Assembly: GCF_000241305.1 (NCBI RefSeq)
Contig: NZ_BAEH01000092.1
Span: forward strand, 35,244 to 99,243
Direction: 5' to 3'
Length of the DNA: 64,000 nucleotides
From: Gordonia effusa NBRC 100432
GTDB taxonomy: Bacteria; Actinomycetota; Actinomycetes; Mycobacteriales; Mycobacteriaceae
Made by a program: the position numbers and the translations under genes. How positions within the stretch are numbered: the first letter of the stretch is position 1; every line of letters begins with the position of its first letter. Below are positions 52,113 through 60,303 of this stretch, piece by piece. The notes below the pieces were generated by a model, which was not told the DNA's origin, made no database searches, and saw only the letters and a list, made by a program, of their open reading frames with translations.

Positions 52113-52630
52113 GTCCGTCTTACCTCTCACGCGAAATGTCCACCCGATGCCGCGTTCACGTCGGACTCCTTTGTCATACCTTCGACCTATGACAGGCGAG
52201 CCCCGACGTCTGCACCTACCGCGACCCCGAACGATAAAGCTCCGATACAGATCACTCAAACCCCGGTGTGGATAACTTTGTGAACAAGATGTGGAGTGTT
52301 TGGGCACAGCGCAGGAGCGCTTGTTGACCACCTGTGGGTAACTTGGGAACTTCTGTGGAATGTTGTTTCAAAGCCGCAGGTAAAGCGGCTATTTTCTATA
52401 CACAGGAGAGAATTTTCGGTTCTCTCGGCGTGTCGGACGATTGCGAAGGTCGGGCGTGTCGAATTGCACATGCAACTGACTTAACTCAACGACTGGGTGA
52501 ACATCGCGTTACCGGCGAATCGGACGCGTCCGAGCATCGCCGATTCACTATTTCACGCACTCGAACGGGCGGCGGCGTGGTGCAATGGTTCGGTATGTGC
52601 CAAAAGTCGGGCGGATCGGAAGGATCACTA
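52113..52630. other. 518-bp divergent spacer upstream of dnaB with DnaA-box-like sites
   Basis: The spacer contains no supported gene. A cluster of DnaA-box-like sites occupies 52267-52362: a perfect TGTGGATAA (52267-52275), TGTGGGTAA (52333-52341, one mismatch) and weaker TGTGGAGTG and TGTGGAATG (near 52290 and 52354). All are in the same orientation. Confidence 0.55.
52267..52362. promoter_or_regulatory. DnaA-box cluster
   Basis: Two good (TGTGGATAA, TGTGGGTAA) and two weak DnaA boxes within 96 bp, all in the same orientation, upstream of dnaB. They could control dnaB expression or titrate DnaA. A full origin is unlikely: no AT-rich unwinding element and no dnaA/dnaN are seen. Confidence 0.5.
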
Positions 52631-53266
52631 ATGACAACCCGCTTGATGAGCGTTCTGCGCCGTACCGCGGCGGCGTTTCTAGTCGCGGCGTCGTTCACGA
52701 CGCTCGGCGTCGGCGCGGCGACCGCGGCACCTTCCGGACCGAGTCTGCCCGTAGAATTCGACCTCGCTCGCTATCAGCCGGTGAATCCGACGAAGTACCG
52801 CTCGCTGGCTTACTCCGACAACGGCCGCAGCTTCTTCACGGCCGGACAATGGCTCTGTTCGTTCGGGCCGTCGTATCGGTATGTCAGCTGCAAGGGCACC
52901 CCCGCGACGGCGCCGCCCGGCACCCAGGGCGCCATCATCACCGGCGATCAACAGGGCCCGTGGTGGGTGACTCCAAAGGGAATCTTCGGCCCGGACACCC
53001 AGCTCACTCCGACGTCGGGATTCCGACCCCCCACGTTGGGCGTCGGCAAACGGCTCACCGTCGGTGGGACGACATGTACCGTCCCGCGACCCAACGTCGT
53101 CGCCTGCACCACCGGCGCCCGCGCCATCATCTTTACCCGCGCCTGGCACAAATTCTTCTACCCATCGGGCGATACCGCACACAACGCCAACCCGGCACCG
53201 CGTTATCTACCACCGCGACTGCGGTACTGGAACCAACTGCCGCTGAGTTTTTCGCCGCCAAAGTAG
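52631..53266 (+). CDS. secreted hypothetical protein
   Basis: A 211-residue exported protein with signal peptide AAAFLVAASFTTLGVGAATAAP. The mature part is rich in Pro, Gly, Trp and Tyr, has four Cys (GQWLCSFG, VSCKGT, TTCTVP, NVVACTTG, likely two disulfides) and reads SLAYSDNGRSFFTAGQWLC, GPWWVTPKGIFGPDTQL. The pattern resembles exported proteins of unknown function in nocardiae and gordoniae. ATG 52631 follows GGAAGGA. Its stop is 8 bp before the first box of the TGACGTCA array. Confidence 0.7.
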   Translation: MTTRLMSVLRRTAAAFLVAASFTTLGVGAATAAPSGPSLPVEFDLARYQPVNPTKYRSLAYSDNGRSFFTAGQWLCSFGPSYRYVSCKGTPATAPPGTQGAIITGDQQGPWWVTPKGIFGPDTQLTPTSGFRPPTLGVGKRLTVGGTTCTVPRPNVVACTTGARAIIFTRAWHKFFYPSGDTAHNANPAPRYLPPRLRYWNQLPLSFSPPK

Positions 53267-53274
53267 CGGCATCA

Positions 53275-53399
53275 TGACGTCACCGCGACGTCAGCATGAA
53301 TTGATCGACCCTCGGATTCGCACCTCAAGCACCCGTGCCGACCTGCTAAAACATCGAGTTTCTTGACAATGACGTCACCATGACGCCACACTGACGTCA
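53275..53399. promoter_or_regulatory. TGACGTCA operator array
   Basis: Five boxes: 53275-53282 (TGACGTCA), 53286-53293 (CGACGTCA), 53370-53377 (TGACGTCA), 53381-53388 (TGACGCCA) and 53392-53399 (TGACGTCA). Spacing within each cluster is exactly 11 bp; the clusters are 84 bp apart. The last box shares its final A with the start codon of the ribbon-helix-helix gene. Phased boxes on one helix face are typical of cooperative RHH repressors. Confidence 0.8.
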
Positions 53400-53905
53400 T
53401 GCAACTTTCCGGATATGTCGATGACCTTCGCAACCAACTCTCCGTCGCCGCGGCGGCGGGCGGAGACGAAGCCCGTGATCTCGGCGAGCGACTGACCGCC
53501 TCGCTCGACTCCGCTGTTCGCCTCGTCCTGCTCGACGCCCTGTCCACCGCGGCCGGTGAGATCACAAGTGAGCTCGCGCCTGGCTCGGTCGAGGTCCGAC
53601 TGCACGGACGCGATCCCGAGTTCGTTGTCACCGCGCCACCCACACCGACAGCGCCAAGCGACGACGTCATCACCACCGCGAAATCCGTGAGCCCCGATGT
53701 CGCAGACGACGGCACCACCGCGCGCGTCACCCTTCGCTTGCCCGATCACCTCAAGCAACGTGCCGAAGCCGCCGCCGCAAACGAGGGCGTATCAGTGAAC
53801 AACTGGCTCGTCCGAGCCGTCGCTACCGCACTCGACACCGCGACCACCATCACACCAGCCCCCCGTCGCGACTCCGGTTCAAACTTCACCGGCTGGGTGC
53901 GCTGA
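53399..53905 (+). CDS. ribbon-helix-helix (HicB-like) regulator
   Basis: A 168-residue protein. The C-terminal part, about residues 107-146, is a ribbon-helix-helix DNA-binding domain (TARVTLRLPDHLKQRAEAAA, NEGVSVNNWLVRAVATAL). The N-terminal 100 residues are helical and then acidic, with no HicB nuclease-inhibitor fold visible. ATG 53399 overlaps the last operator box, so the protein probably represses its own operon. No HicA-like toxin is adjacent, so this is more likely a solitary regulator than an antitoxin. The downstream genes, with only a 42-bp gap, are DUF4097 and an ABC exporter. Confidence 0.8.
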   Translation: MQLSGYVDDLRNQLSVAAAAGGDEARDLGERLTASLDSAVRLVLLDALSTAAGEITSELAPGSVEVRLHGRDPEFVVTAPPTPTAPSDDVITTAKSVSPDVADDGTTARVTLRLPDHLKQRAEAAAANEGVSVNNWLVRAVATALDTATTITPAPRRDSGSNFTGWVR

Positions 53906-53947
53906 CCTCCCACTACCCCCAAATCCTCTCTACGCCAAGGAATTACG

Positions 53948-54823
53948 ATGACTACTTATCCACTAACCGGGCCGCTTACCGTCGAGCTCGACCTGACCAT
54001 CGGCGACGTACGCATCATTGCCTCTGATCGCGACGACGCCGATGTCACCATCCGTCCGCAGCTTCCGGGCAAGGCGTCGTCGACGCGTGCGGCCGAACAA
54101 ACCACCGCGACTCTCACCGGCAACAGGCTGCGCATTCACAGCACCCGCTCGTGGCGGACCTTCACCCCATTCGGCTCGCCCGACGCCGTCGACATCATCA
54201 TTGAGATCCCTTCCGGCACAAGCATTACCGGCTCTCTCGGAGTTGGCAGCATCCGTTCCGAAGGCACACTGGGCTCGTGCGTCCTCGATATTTCTCACGC
54301 CGACCTCGACGCTGAGTCGACCGCCACGCTCACGGTGAAATCGAATTCGGGATCAGTCACAGCCGGATCGGTTGCCGGCGACGCGACGGTGACTGCTAGT
54401 TACGGAGCGGTCCGGCTACGCGAAGTCGCGGGCACACTGGCCGTGAAGGCCAGTTATGGTGACATCTCCCTCGGTACCGTGCGCGGCGCACTGCAGATCC
54501 GCGGCGCATACGGCGCTATCGACGTCGACCACGCGCTGGACTCCGTCGGAGTCAAGACCGCACACGGGCGTACCGCGATACGCGAGGTTCGGCGGGGCGC
54601 GGTTACCGCTGAAAGTTCCTACGGTGCAATCGAAATAGGCATTCACGACGGAACGGCCGCCTGGCTCGACGTCAACTCCGACTACGGACAGTTCCACAAC
54701 GAACTAACTCCGTCCACCACCCCCGGCTCCGATGACGACACCGTGGAGGTACGCGCCCACACCAGTTTCGGCAACATCACCGTCACCCGCACTCGTTCCA
54801 ACTTCACAAAGGAAGCATCATGA
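53948..54823 (+). CDS. DUF4097 family beta-strand repeat protein
   Basis: A 291-residue protein with a right-handed beta-helix-like repeat. Strand repeats such as SGSVTAGSVAGDATVTASYGAVRLREVAGTLAVKASYGDISLGTVRGALQIRGAYGAIDV occur along residues 130-230 in outline. N-terminal LTVELDLTIGDVRIIASDRDDADVTI. No signal peptide or membrane anchor is visible. DUF4097 proteins are often paired with DrrAB-like exporters; their role is not established. Ribosome site AAGGAA before ATG 53948. It overlaps the next gene by ATGA. Confidence 0.88.
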   Translation: MTTYPLTGPLTVELDLTIGDVRIIASDRDDADVTIRPQLPGKASSTRAAEQTTATLTGNRLRIHSTRSWRTFTPFGSPDAVDIIIEIPSGTSITGSLGVGSIRSEGTLGSCVLDISHADLDAESTATLTVKSNSGSVTAGSVAGDATVTASYGAVRLREVAGTLAVKASYGDISLGTVRGALQIRGAYGAIDVDHALDSVGVKTAHGRTAIREVRRGAVTAESSYGAIEIGIHDGTAAWLDVNSDYGQFHNELTPSTTPGSDDDTVEVRAHTSFGNITVTRTRSNFTKEAS

Positions 54824-55815
54824 CAACGGCTATTCAGATAGATCAATTGCGAAAGTCCTTCGGCGACAAGACCGTTCTCGACGGAATCGACCTCAGCGTC
54901 GACGCCGGCACCGTCTTCGCACTACTCGGCCCCAATGGTGCCGGTAAGACCACGCTGGTTCACATTTGCTCCACACTCCTGCGCCCCGACGCCGGAACCG
55001 TCCGAGTCGCTGGCTACGACGTTGTCACACAAGCTGATTCGGTCCGCGATTCAATCGGTCTCACCGGACAGTTCGCCGCTGTCGACAGCTTGCTTACGGG
55101 CCGCGAGAACCTTCAACTGATGGCCGATCTCCGCCACCTACCTAAGAAGCTCGGGCGAGCTCGGGTCGAGGAACTACTCGAACGGTTCGACCTCGCTGAC
55201 GCGGCCAGCAAACCGCTGGCCAGTTACTCCGGCGGCATGCGCCGTCGGCTCGATCTTGCGATGACATTGGTCGGCGGCGGCGCGTCCGGCGAAAACCCCA
55301 GTGGCACAAGCATTATCTTTCTCGACGAGCCGACAACCGGGCTTGATCCACGTAGCCGCGCCACCATGTGGGAGATCGTGCGATCTCTGGTCGACGACGG
55401 TATGACCATCTTCCTCACCACGCAGTACCTGGAAGAGGCCGACCAATTGGCCGATCGTATCGCGGTCCTCAACGACGGCCGGGTCGCCGCCCAAGGATCT
55501 CCCGCCGATTTGAAACGGCTGGTGCCGGGAGGCCATGTACGACTTCGCTTTTCGGACTCTGACGCACGAGACTCCGCACGCCGGCAACTCGCGGGCCTGG
55601 GTCCTCGGCCCGGCGAGATCGGTCACGACGACTCGGACGCACTGACCCTCACCATCGACAGCGACGGCAGCTTCGCTTCGGTCAAAGCCATCGTCGACCG
55701 GCTCGACGCGACGGCCCGCGTCGACGATTTGTCCATCGGCACCCCGAATCTCGACGATGTGTTCTTCGCTCTTACCGGTTCCACTTCGACTGCGACCCAG
55801 GAGGTTTCGCGATGA
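54820..55815 (+). CDS. ABC transporter ATP-binding protein, DrrA-like
   Basis: A 331-residue ATPase of the daunorubicin-resistance type. Walker A LGPNGAGKTT (37-44 core), Q-loop GLTGQFAAVDSLLTGREN, signature SYSGGMRRRLDLA, Walker B IIFLDEPTTGLD, and switch His in FLTTQYLEEADQLADRI (Gln in place of the usual His, as in DrrA). A short Gly/Ser insertion (GGGASGENPSG) lies between the signature and Walker B. The C-terminal 90 residues are the DrrA-specific domain. It energises export by the next gene's product. ATGA overlaps occur at both ends. Confidence 0.92.
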   Translation: MTTAIQIDQLRKSFGDKTVLDGIDLSVDAGTVFALLGPNGAGKTTLVHICSTLLRPDAGTVRVAGYDVVTQADSVRDSIGLTGQFAAVDSLLTGRENLQLMADLRHLPKKLGRARVEELLERFDLADAASKPLASYSGGMRRRLDLAMTLVGGGASGENPSGTSIIFLDEPTTGLDPRSRATMWEIVRSLVDDGMTIFLTTQYLEEADQLADRIAVLNDGRVAAQGSPADLKRLVPGGHVRLRFSDSDARDSARRQLAGLGPRPGEIGHDDSDALTLTIDSDGSFASVKAIVDRLDATARVDDLSIGTPNLDDVFFALTGSTSTATQEVSR

Positions 55816-56627
55816 CAACCTTTACCCACACCGTGACCGACTCGAACACGATGCTGCGCCGCAACTTGCGTCATATGCTTCGCTATCCAGTCCTCACCGT
55901 CTTGACCATCGGCACTCCGGTTATCTTGCTGCTGATCTTCGTGTATGTGTTCGGCGGCACTCTAGGAAACGGATTGCCAACGGGCGCAACAGGTTCTGCT
56001 CCCAGTGCGGATACGGGAACTGCCGCCTACCTACGCTATGTGGTACCGGGCATCCTGCTGATCGCGATCGTCATGAGCGCACAGGGAACGGCCATCAGTG
56101 TGGCGATGGATATGCGCGAAGGAATCGTCGCGCGGTTTCGCACGATGGCGATCTCGCGGGCTTCGGTTTTGACCGGACATGTCATCGGAGCGGTGGCGCA
56201 GACACTTATTTCGGTTGTCGTGGTTTTCGTAGTTGCGGTGGCTCTCGGATTCCGGACGTCGACCGACATCGGCAGCCTCATCGCCGCGCTCGGCACCCTC
56301 GCGCTCGTCGCCCTGGCGATCACGTGGCTCGCCGTCGGAATGGGCATCGCGGCGAAGAGCGTCGAGTCGGCCAGTAACACTCCGATGATCCTGCTCCTCC
56401 TCCCGTTCCTATCCAGCGGCTTTGTCCCGACCGATTCGATGCCGTCAGCAATCGCGTGGTTCGCACAACATCAGCCTTTTACCCCGTTCATCGAAACCGT
56501 GCGCGCCCTACTGCTGGGCACACCGATGGGCAACAACGCACTTGAAACGGTCCTGTGGTGCGTCGGGCTCAGCGTCGTCGGGTATGTGTGGTCGATGCGG
56601 CTGTACAACAAGAGCTCGCTGGCGTGA
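55812..56627 (+). CDS. ABC-2 type permease, DrrB-like
   Basis: A 271-residue membrane protein with six helices: LTIGTPVILLLIFVYVFGG near the start, then GILLIAIVMSAQGTAISVAMDMREGIVARFRTMAISRASVLTGH, and the central LAITWLAVGMGIAAKSVESASNTPMILLLLPFLSSGFVPTDSMP. The order and the EGIVARFRTMAISR coupling helix are DrrB-like. It forms the exporter with the preceding ATPase. The substrate is not known; antibiotics, lipids or glycolipids are typical. A strong stem-loop follows the stop. Confidence 0.92.
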   Translation: MTTFTHTVTDSNTMLRRNLRHMLRYPVLTVLTIGTPVILLLIFVYVFGGTLGNGLPTGATGSAPSADTGTAAYLRYVVPGILLIAIVMSAQGTAISVAMDMREGIVARFRTMAISRASVLTGHVIGAVAQTLISVVVVFVVAVALGFRTSTDIGSLIAALGTLALVALAITWLAVGMGIAAKSVESASNTPMILLLLPFLSSGFVPTDSMPSAIAWFAQHQPFTPFIETVRALLLGTPMGNNALETVLWCVGLSVVGYVWSMRLYNKSSLA

Positions 56628-56651
56628 TCGGAGATTCCCCGAAGTCTCCTG

Positions 56652-56691
56652 GGCAAGCTGGCCATTCGTTGACACGAATGGTCAGCTTGCC
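56652..56691 (+). terminator. hairpin after the DrrAB-like operon
   Basis: GGCAAGCTGGCCATTCGT (56652-56669) pairs 17 of 18 with 56674-56691, with loop TGAC. No long T-tract follows (TTGGTG). It probably ends the export operon. Confidence 0.7.
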
Positions 56692-56798
56692 TTGGTGTCG
56701 TCGGGGGATGTTGGCTGCAAACTGCACTGTGGCCGGCGTCGAGGGAACATCTCCCTCACCTGGCTTCACGACGCAGACTTCAACCCCGCCCAAACGAA

Positions 56799-56829
56799 AA
56801 CCGCCGCCCGATATTGCCGGGCGGCGGTT
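56799..56829 (-). terminator. intrinsic terminator of the rpsF-rplI operon
   Basis: Stem AACCGCCGCCCG (56799-56810), loop of 7, complement 56818-56829. On the minus strand it is followed by TTTTCGTTT, 19 bp past the rplI stop. Confidence 0.85.
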
Positions 56830-56847
56830 CTCCACTAACAAACAGAC

Positions 56848-57300
56848 TTACTCCGCGACGACAGCCAGGTTCAGCTTGGCCGAGACGCCAGTGTGCAGGT
56901 CGATGACGACCGGGTAGGTACCGGTGGCCTTGATATGCCCCTTGGGCAGATCAACCGTGCGCTTGTCGACGGACGGGCCGCCGGCCTTCTTGATGGCACC
57001 GGCAACGTCGGCTGCGGTAACCGAGCCGAACAGCTTGCCCGAGTCGTGGGTCTTCACACCGAGCGAGACGTTTTCCAGACCCTCGAGGGCCTGCTTCAGC
57101 TCATTGGCGTGCTCGACACCGCGAACTTCGCGGGCTTCCTGCGCGCGGCGGATGCCTTCAACCTGCTTCTGGGCGCCACGGGTGGCTTTGATGGCCAGAC
57201 CGCGGGGCAGCAGGTAGTTACGGCCGTAACCGTCTTTGACCTCGACGGTGTCGCCAGCGACACCGAGCTTCTCGATAGCGGCGGTGAGGATGAGTTTCAT
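56848..57300 (-). CDS. rplI: 50S ribosomal protein L9
   Basis: A 150-residue L9, a large-subunit protein binding 23S rRNA. N-terminal [40 protein letters not shown] is diagnostic, followed by the long helix and a C-domain with [24 protein letters not shown] and a final [19 protein letters not shown]. Ribosome site GGAAGGGAT. It is the last gene of the rpsF-ssb-rpsR-rplI operon, which ends at the hairpin at 56799. Confidence 0.97.
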   Translation of the reverse strand: MKLILTAAIEKLGVAGDTVEVKDGYGRNYLLPRGLAIKATRGAQKQVEGIRRAQEAREVRGVEHANELKQALEGLENVSLGVKTHDSGKLFGSVTAADVAGAIKKAGGPSVDKRTVDLPKGHIKATGTYPVVIDLHTGVSAKLNLAVVAE

Positions 57301-57318
57301 TATTCTGATCCCTTCCGC

Positions 57319-57573
57319 TTATCGACCGGTCGAGGTGAAGGGCAGCAAAGCCACCTCACGCGAGTTCTTGACGGCAACCGCTACGTCACGCTGGTGCTGC
57401 ACGCAGTTACCAGTCACGCGACGCGAACGGATCTTGCCGCGGTCCGACAGGAACCGACGCAGCAGCGCGGTGTCCTTGTAGTCGATGTCGTTCTTCTTGT
57501 CCTTGCAGAAGGTGCACGCCTTGGTCTTGGTGACCTTTTCGACGCGGACCTTCCGTCCTTTTTGCTTTGCCAT
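57319..57573 (-). CDS. rpsR: 30S ribosomal protein S18, Cys-containing form
   Basis: An 84-residue S18, the partner of S6 on the 30S platform. The CTFC motif (residues about 20-23) and the later Cys in GNCVQH mark this as the zinc-binding (C+) paralogue that mycobacteria use in zinc-replete growth. [26 protein letters not shown] is typical. It lies between ssb and rplI with short gaps. A Cys-free paralogue, if present, would be elsewhere under Zur. Confidence 0.96.
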   Translation of the reverse strand: MAKQKGRKVRVEKVTKTKACTFCKDKKNDIDYKDTALLRRFLSDRGKIRSRRVTGNCVQHQRDVAVAVKNSREVALLPFTSTGR

Positions 57574-57625
57574 GTAATGCTCCAGTTAGGGCCCGGACAC
57601 CGCGGCGGGTGATCCGGAAATCTCT

Positions 57626-58153
57626 TTAGAAGGGTGGTTCGTCGTTGTTCGCGCCGAATGATCCCGACGATGCCGGGGCGCTGCCCCAGGGATCTTCAGC
57701 CGCGGCCGGTTGACCCGATCCGCCGCCACCGCGGTTCGCACCGCCGCCGCTTGGCGCACCGAATCCGCCGCCGCCATTACCGCCTCCGCGCGAAGCTCGA
57801 TTGACCTTCGCGGTGGCGTAACGCAACGAGGGACCGATCTCGTCGACTTCGAGTTCCACAACCGTGCGCTTCTCACCCTCGCGGGTTTCGAACGAACGCT
57901 GACGCAGCCGGCCGGAGACAATCACGCGCGAGCCCTTGGTGAGGCTTTCGGTGACATTCTCGGCGGCGTCGCGCCAGATATTGCAACGCATGAACAGTGC
58001 TTCGCCGTCTTTCCATTCATTGGTCTGACGATCGAAGGTGCGTGGCGTCGATGCAACCGTGAAGTTGGCGACTGCTGCTCCGGACGGTGTGAACCGCAAT
58101 TCCGGGTCGGCGGTCAGGTTGCCAACAACGGTGATGACTGTTTCGCCTGCCAT
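57626..58153 (-). CDS. ssb: single-stranded DNA-binding protein
   Basis: A 175-residue SSB. The OB-fold N-domain ([39 protein letters not shown] and onward, [44 protein letters not shown] in outline) is followed by a Gly/Asn-rich linker ([16 protein letters not shown]) and the acidic tip DEPPF, which recruits replication partners. Ribosome site GAGGGG. It is part of the rpsF operon, and the dnaB helicase lies nearby on the same strand. Confidence 0.97.
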   Translation of the reverse strand: MAGETVITVVGNLTADPELRFTPSGAAVANFTVASTPRTFDRQTNEWKDGEALFMRCNIWRDAAENVTESLTKGSRVIVSGRLRQRSFETREGEKRTVVELEVDEIGPSLRYATAKVNRASRGGGNGGGGFGAPSGGGANRGGGGSGQPAAAEDPWGSAPASSGSFGANNDEPPF

Positions 58154-58309
58154 GTGTTTCCCCTCGCTCTAGCGGGTTGTGAAGTGGGCACTCGATATCT
58201 CGACTGCACCGATTGGGTTGGAGTCGAACTCCAGCCTAAGCATCGGCACCGACATCCGCTGCGAACTTGGACGCAGCAGGGCTGCGTTTGGTTCCCGGCG
58301 GACGCAAGA

Positions 58310-58591
58310 TCACTTACGCAGGACCTTGGTGCGCAGCACCGATTCGTTCAGTTTGAGCTGACGATCGAGCTCGCTGACCGTTGCGGGTTCCGCGTTCAGG
58401 TCGATGACCGCGTAGATGCCTTCGCTGTGCTTGGCAATCTCGTAGGCAAGACGGCGCTTGCCCCAGATATCGACTCCATCAACTTTGCCGCCATCTGTGC
58501 GGACAACATTGAGAAAAGTATCGAGTGAGGGTGCGACGGTACGTTCGTCCAAGCTTGGATCGAGGATGACCATCAATTCGTAGTGACGCAT
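58310..58591 (-). CDS. rpsF: 30S ribosomal protein S6
   Basis: A 93-residue S6, first gene of the operon. [56 protein letters not shown] and end [13 protein letters not shown] match actinobacterial S6. It binds S18 and 16S rRNA. The AGGAGG site is 12 bp upstream of ATG 58591, slightly long. A leader hairpin that could mask the site precedes it (58604-58647), as in the S6:S18 autoregulated leaders. Confidence 0.97.
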   Translation of the reverse strand: MRHYELMVILDPSLDERTVAPSLDTFLNVVRTDGGKVDGVDIWGKRRLAYEIAKHSEGIYAVIDLNAEPATVSELDRQLKLNESVLRTKVLRK

Positions 58592-58603
58592 AAGACCACA
58601 TCA

Positions 58604-58647
58604 CCTCCTATGGGCTAGGTCGGCCGCGGACTGTCCGCGGCAGGAGG
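58604..58647 (-). promoter_or_regulatory. candidate S6:S18 autoregulatory leader
   Basis: On the minus strand, CCTCCT (complement of 58642-58647) can pair with the AGGAGG ribosome site (58604-58609). Between them is the hairpin GCCGCGGA-CAG-TCCGCGGC (58623-58641). The fold would hide the ribosome site. Known rpsF leaders bind the S6:S18 complex; the match here is by position and structure, not full consensus. Confidence 0.45.
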
Positions 58648-58845
58648 GTCGCCTGCGTCGGCAACCGCTCCAAGATACACGACGCACCCGTGACCTGGGA
58701 AATCGGCGATACAACGAGTAACCGGCCGCAGCGTCGCCGACTCGATCGGCCAATGGCATGAAGATGCGTTCGGACACTCGGCCTAGCGAGCGGAATGCCT
58801 CAGGCGATTGGCTCACAGCACCCGCCACCACCTAATCTGTAGGCC

Positions 58846-60303
58846 ATGTCTGAGCTGCGTCCACAACTGGCCCCGACCAGGCCCGGTGCCCGAATGAGCG
58901 CATACCTCGCGGGCCGCGGCGCCGAGGCGCTTGTACTCCTGAACTCGCTGCTCATCACCGGTTACGCACTCGTGTGGAGTTACTATGCGAAGGTCGCTTG
59001 CGGCGGCCCGCCATTCGGTGCCGATGGCCGCAGTCACCATTGGCCGGTTGGCAATCCCGATTCCGCGATCCCCTGCTACTCCGACATCATGTTCCTCTGG
59101 GTTGGACGCGACATCAATAACCACGTCTTCCCCTACGTCAACGGCGGCATTGACGCGAGCGGCCATCTCTTCGGCGGCTCGGTCGAATACCCGGTGCTGT
59201 CCGGGATGATGATGTGGCTGGGTGCGATTGGCGCGCATACCGATACCGCGTTCTTCACCCACACCGTGTGGCTCCTAGTGCCGTTCGCCCTCGCGATCAC
59301 CATCATGCTCGCCCTCATGACCCGCTGGTGGGTGCTGCTGTGGGCGGCGACCGGACCGTTAGTGCTCTACGCGTTCCACAACTGGGAACTGCCGGTCGTA
59401 TTCACCTCGGTCGCCGCCGTCGCGGTCATGGTGTGGGGTTCAACCATTTCGCCGACGTCGGGTGAACGACGAATGTCGTTGCGCACCAGCGCGATACTGG
59501 CATCAATCCTCCTCGCGCTAGGGTTCTGCCTCAAGCTCTATCCCGGATTCTTTGTGCTGCCGCTTGCCGCCTACGTCCTCACCGCTGGCTCGTCGCCGGC
59601 GCGCAGGGCCCTCGATTGGGTAGGTGCGGCATGGGTGATGGCGACCGCCGCGATCACCGTAATACTGGTCCAACTCCCATTCATGATCGCCGGTTTCGAC
59701 GGCTGGAAAGCCGCGATGACATTCCAGGGCAAGCGTCGCGCCGAAGTGGACACCAACTCCATTTGGCATTGGGGTTTTCGATTCATTGTGGGCCGCAACA
59801 ACATCGACACCTACAACACCCTGGTCGGCATCTTGTCTCCGCTGCTGATCCTCGGCGCCTGGTGCGTCGCGATGTACCTGGGTTGGCGCGTTTATCAGCG
59901 TCGCGGAATCTTCCCGTGGGTCGGCGTCGCAGCCGCGATGCTCGCCGGGTTCATGGTCTTCCACAAGGTCAACTCACCGCAGTACGTCCTCTGGCTCCTG
60001 CCCTTCTTCGTATTGCTGCAGATCCGCTGGCAGGTTGTCGCGGCCTACATCATCGCCAATGGCATTCTCGATATGACCATCTTCCGCCTGTTCGGCATTA
60101 TGAACTCCGGCGCCGAAATGAAGTGGTGGGTCATCGGCGGCGTCAACTTCGGCGTATGGGTGCAGTCAATCCTATTGGTGTACTTGATCTATGCGTTCGT
60201 AGTTGCCGGCTTCCGCGAACCGCTGGCGTCGATGATCTTGCGCCCCAAACCTATTGAGCTTGCCGACGCCGACCTCACCGACGACGCATTGGCTCGCGCA
60301 TGA
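58846..60303 (+). CDS. GT87 family membrane glycosyltransferase
   Basis: A 485-residue polytopic protein of the DUF2029/GT87 type (polyprenyl-phosphate-dependent mannosyltransferase-like), with about 10-12 helices. Helices include ALVLLNSLLITGYALVWSYYA, VWLLVPFALAITIMLALM and ILASILLALGFCLKLYPGFFVLPLA (conserved KLYPGF motif of the family); an extracytoplasmic loop holds the DIMFLWVGRDINNHVFPYV acidic motif, the likely metal/sugar site. It corresponds in position to the Rv0051-like protein between ponA1 and rpsF in mycobacteria. It overlaps the GNAT gene by ATGA. Cell-wall glycan or lipoglycan work is expected. Confidence 0.8.
   Translation: MSELRPQLAPTRPGARMSAYLAGRGAEALVLLNSLLITGYALVWSYYAKVACGGPPFGADGRSHHWPVGNPDSAIPCYSDIMFLWVGRDINNHVFPYVNGGIDASGHLFGGSVEYPVLSGMMMWLGAIGAHTDTAFFTHTVWLLVPFALAITIMLALMTRWWVLLWAATGPLVLYAFHNWELPVVFTSVAAVAVMVWGSTISPTSGERRMSLRTSAILASILLALGFCLKLYPGFFVLPLAAYVLTAGSSPARRALDWVGAAWVMATAAITVILVQLPFMIAGFDGWKAAMTFQGKRRAEVDTNSIWHWGFRFIVGRNNIDTYNTLVGILSPLLILGAWCVAMYLGWRVYQRRGIFPWVGVAAAMLAGFMVFHKVNSPQYVLWLLPFFVLLQIRWQVVAAYIIANGILDMTIFRLFGIMNSGAEMKWWVIGGVNFGVWVQSILLVYLIYAFVVAGFREPLASMILRPKPIELADADLTDDALARA

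Noticed and set aside
50937..52283. Long plus-strand open frame opposite dnaB
   Set aside because: It is the antisense shadow of dnaB and its intein; high-GC codon bias opens the complementary frame. No ribosome site, no family features, and dnaB is unmistakable.
52113..52630. Chromosomal origin oriC
   Set aside because: DnaA-box-like sites occur, but they are few, no AT-rich unwinding region is seen, and dnaA/dnaN are absent.
53363..53368. TTGACA as the -35 box of the RHH operon
   Set aside because: TTGACA is present but no convincing -10 hexamer lies at 16-18 bp, so I do not claim a promoter.
53399..53905. HicAB toxin-antitoxin system
   Set aside because: The protein has a HicB-like ribbon-helix-helix domain, but no HicA-like toxin or other small partner gene lies beside it; the downstream genes are an exporter operon.
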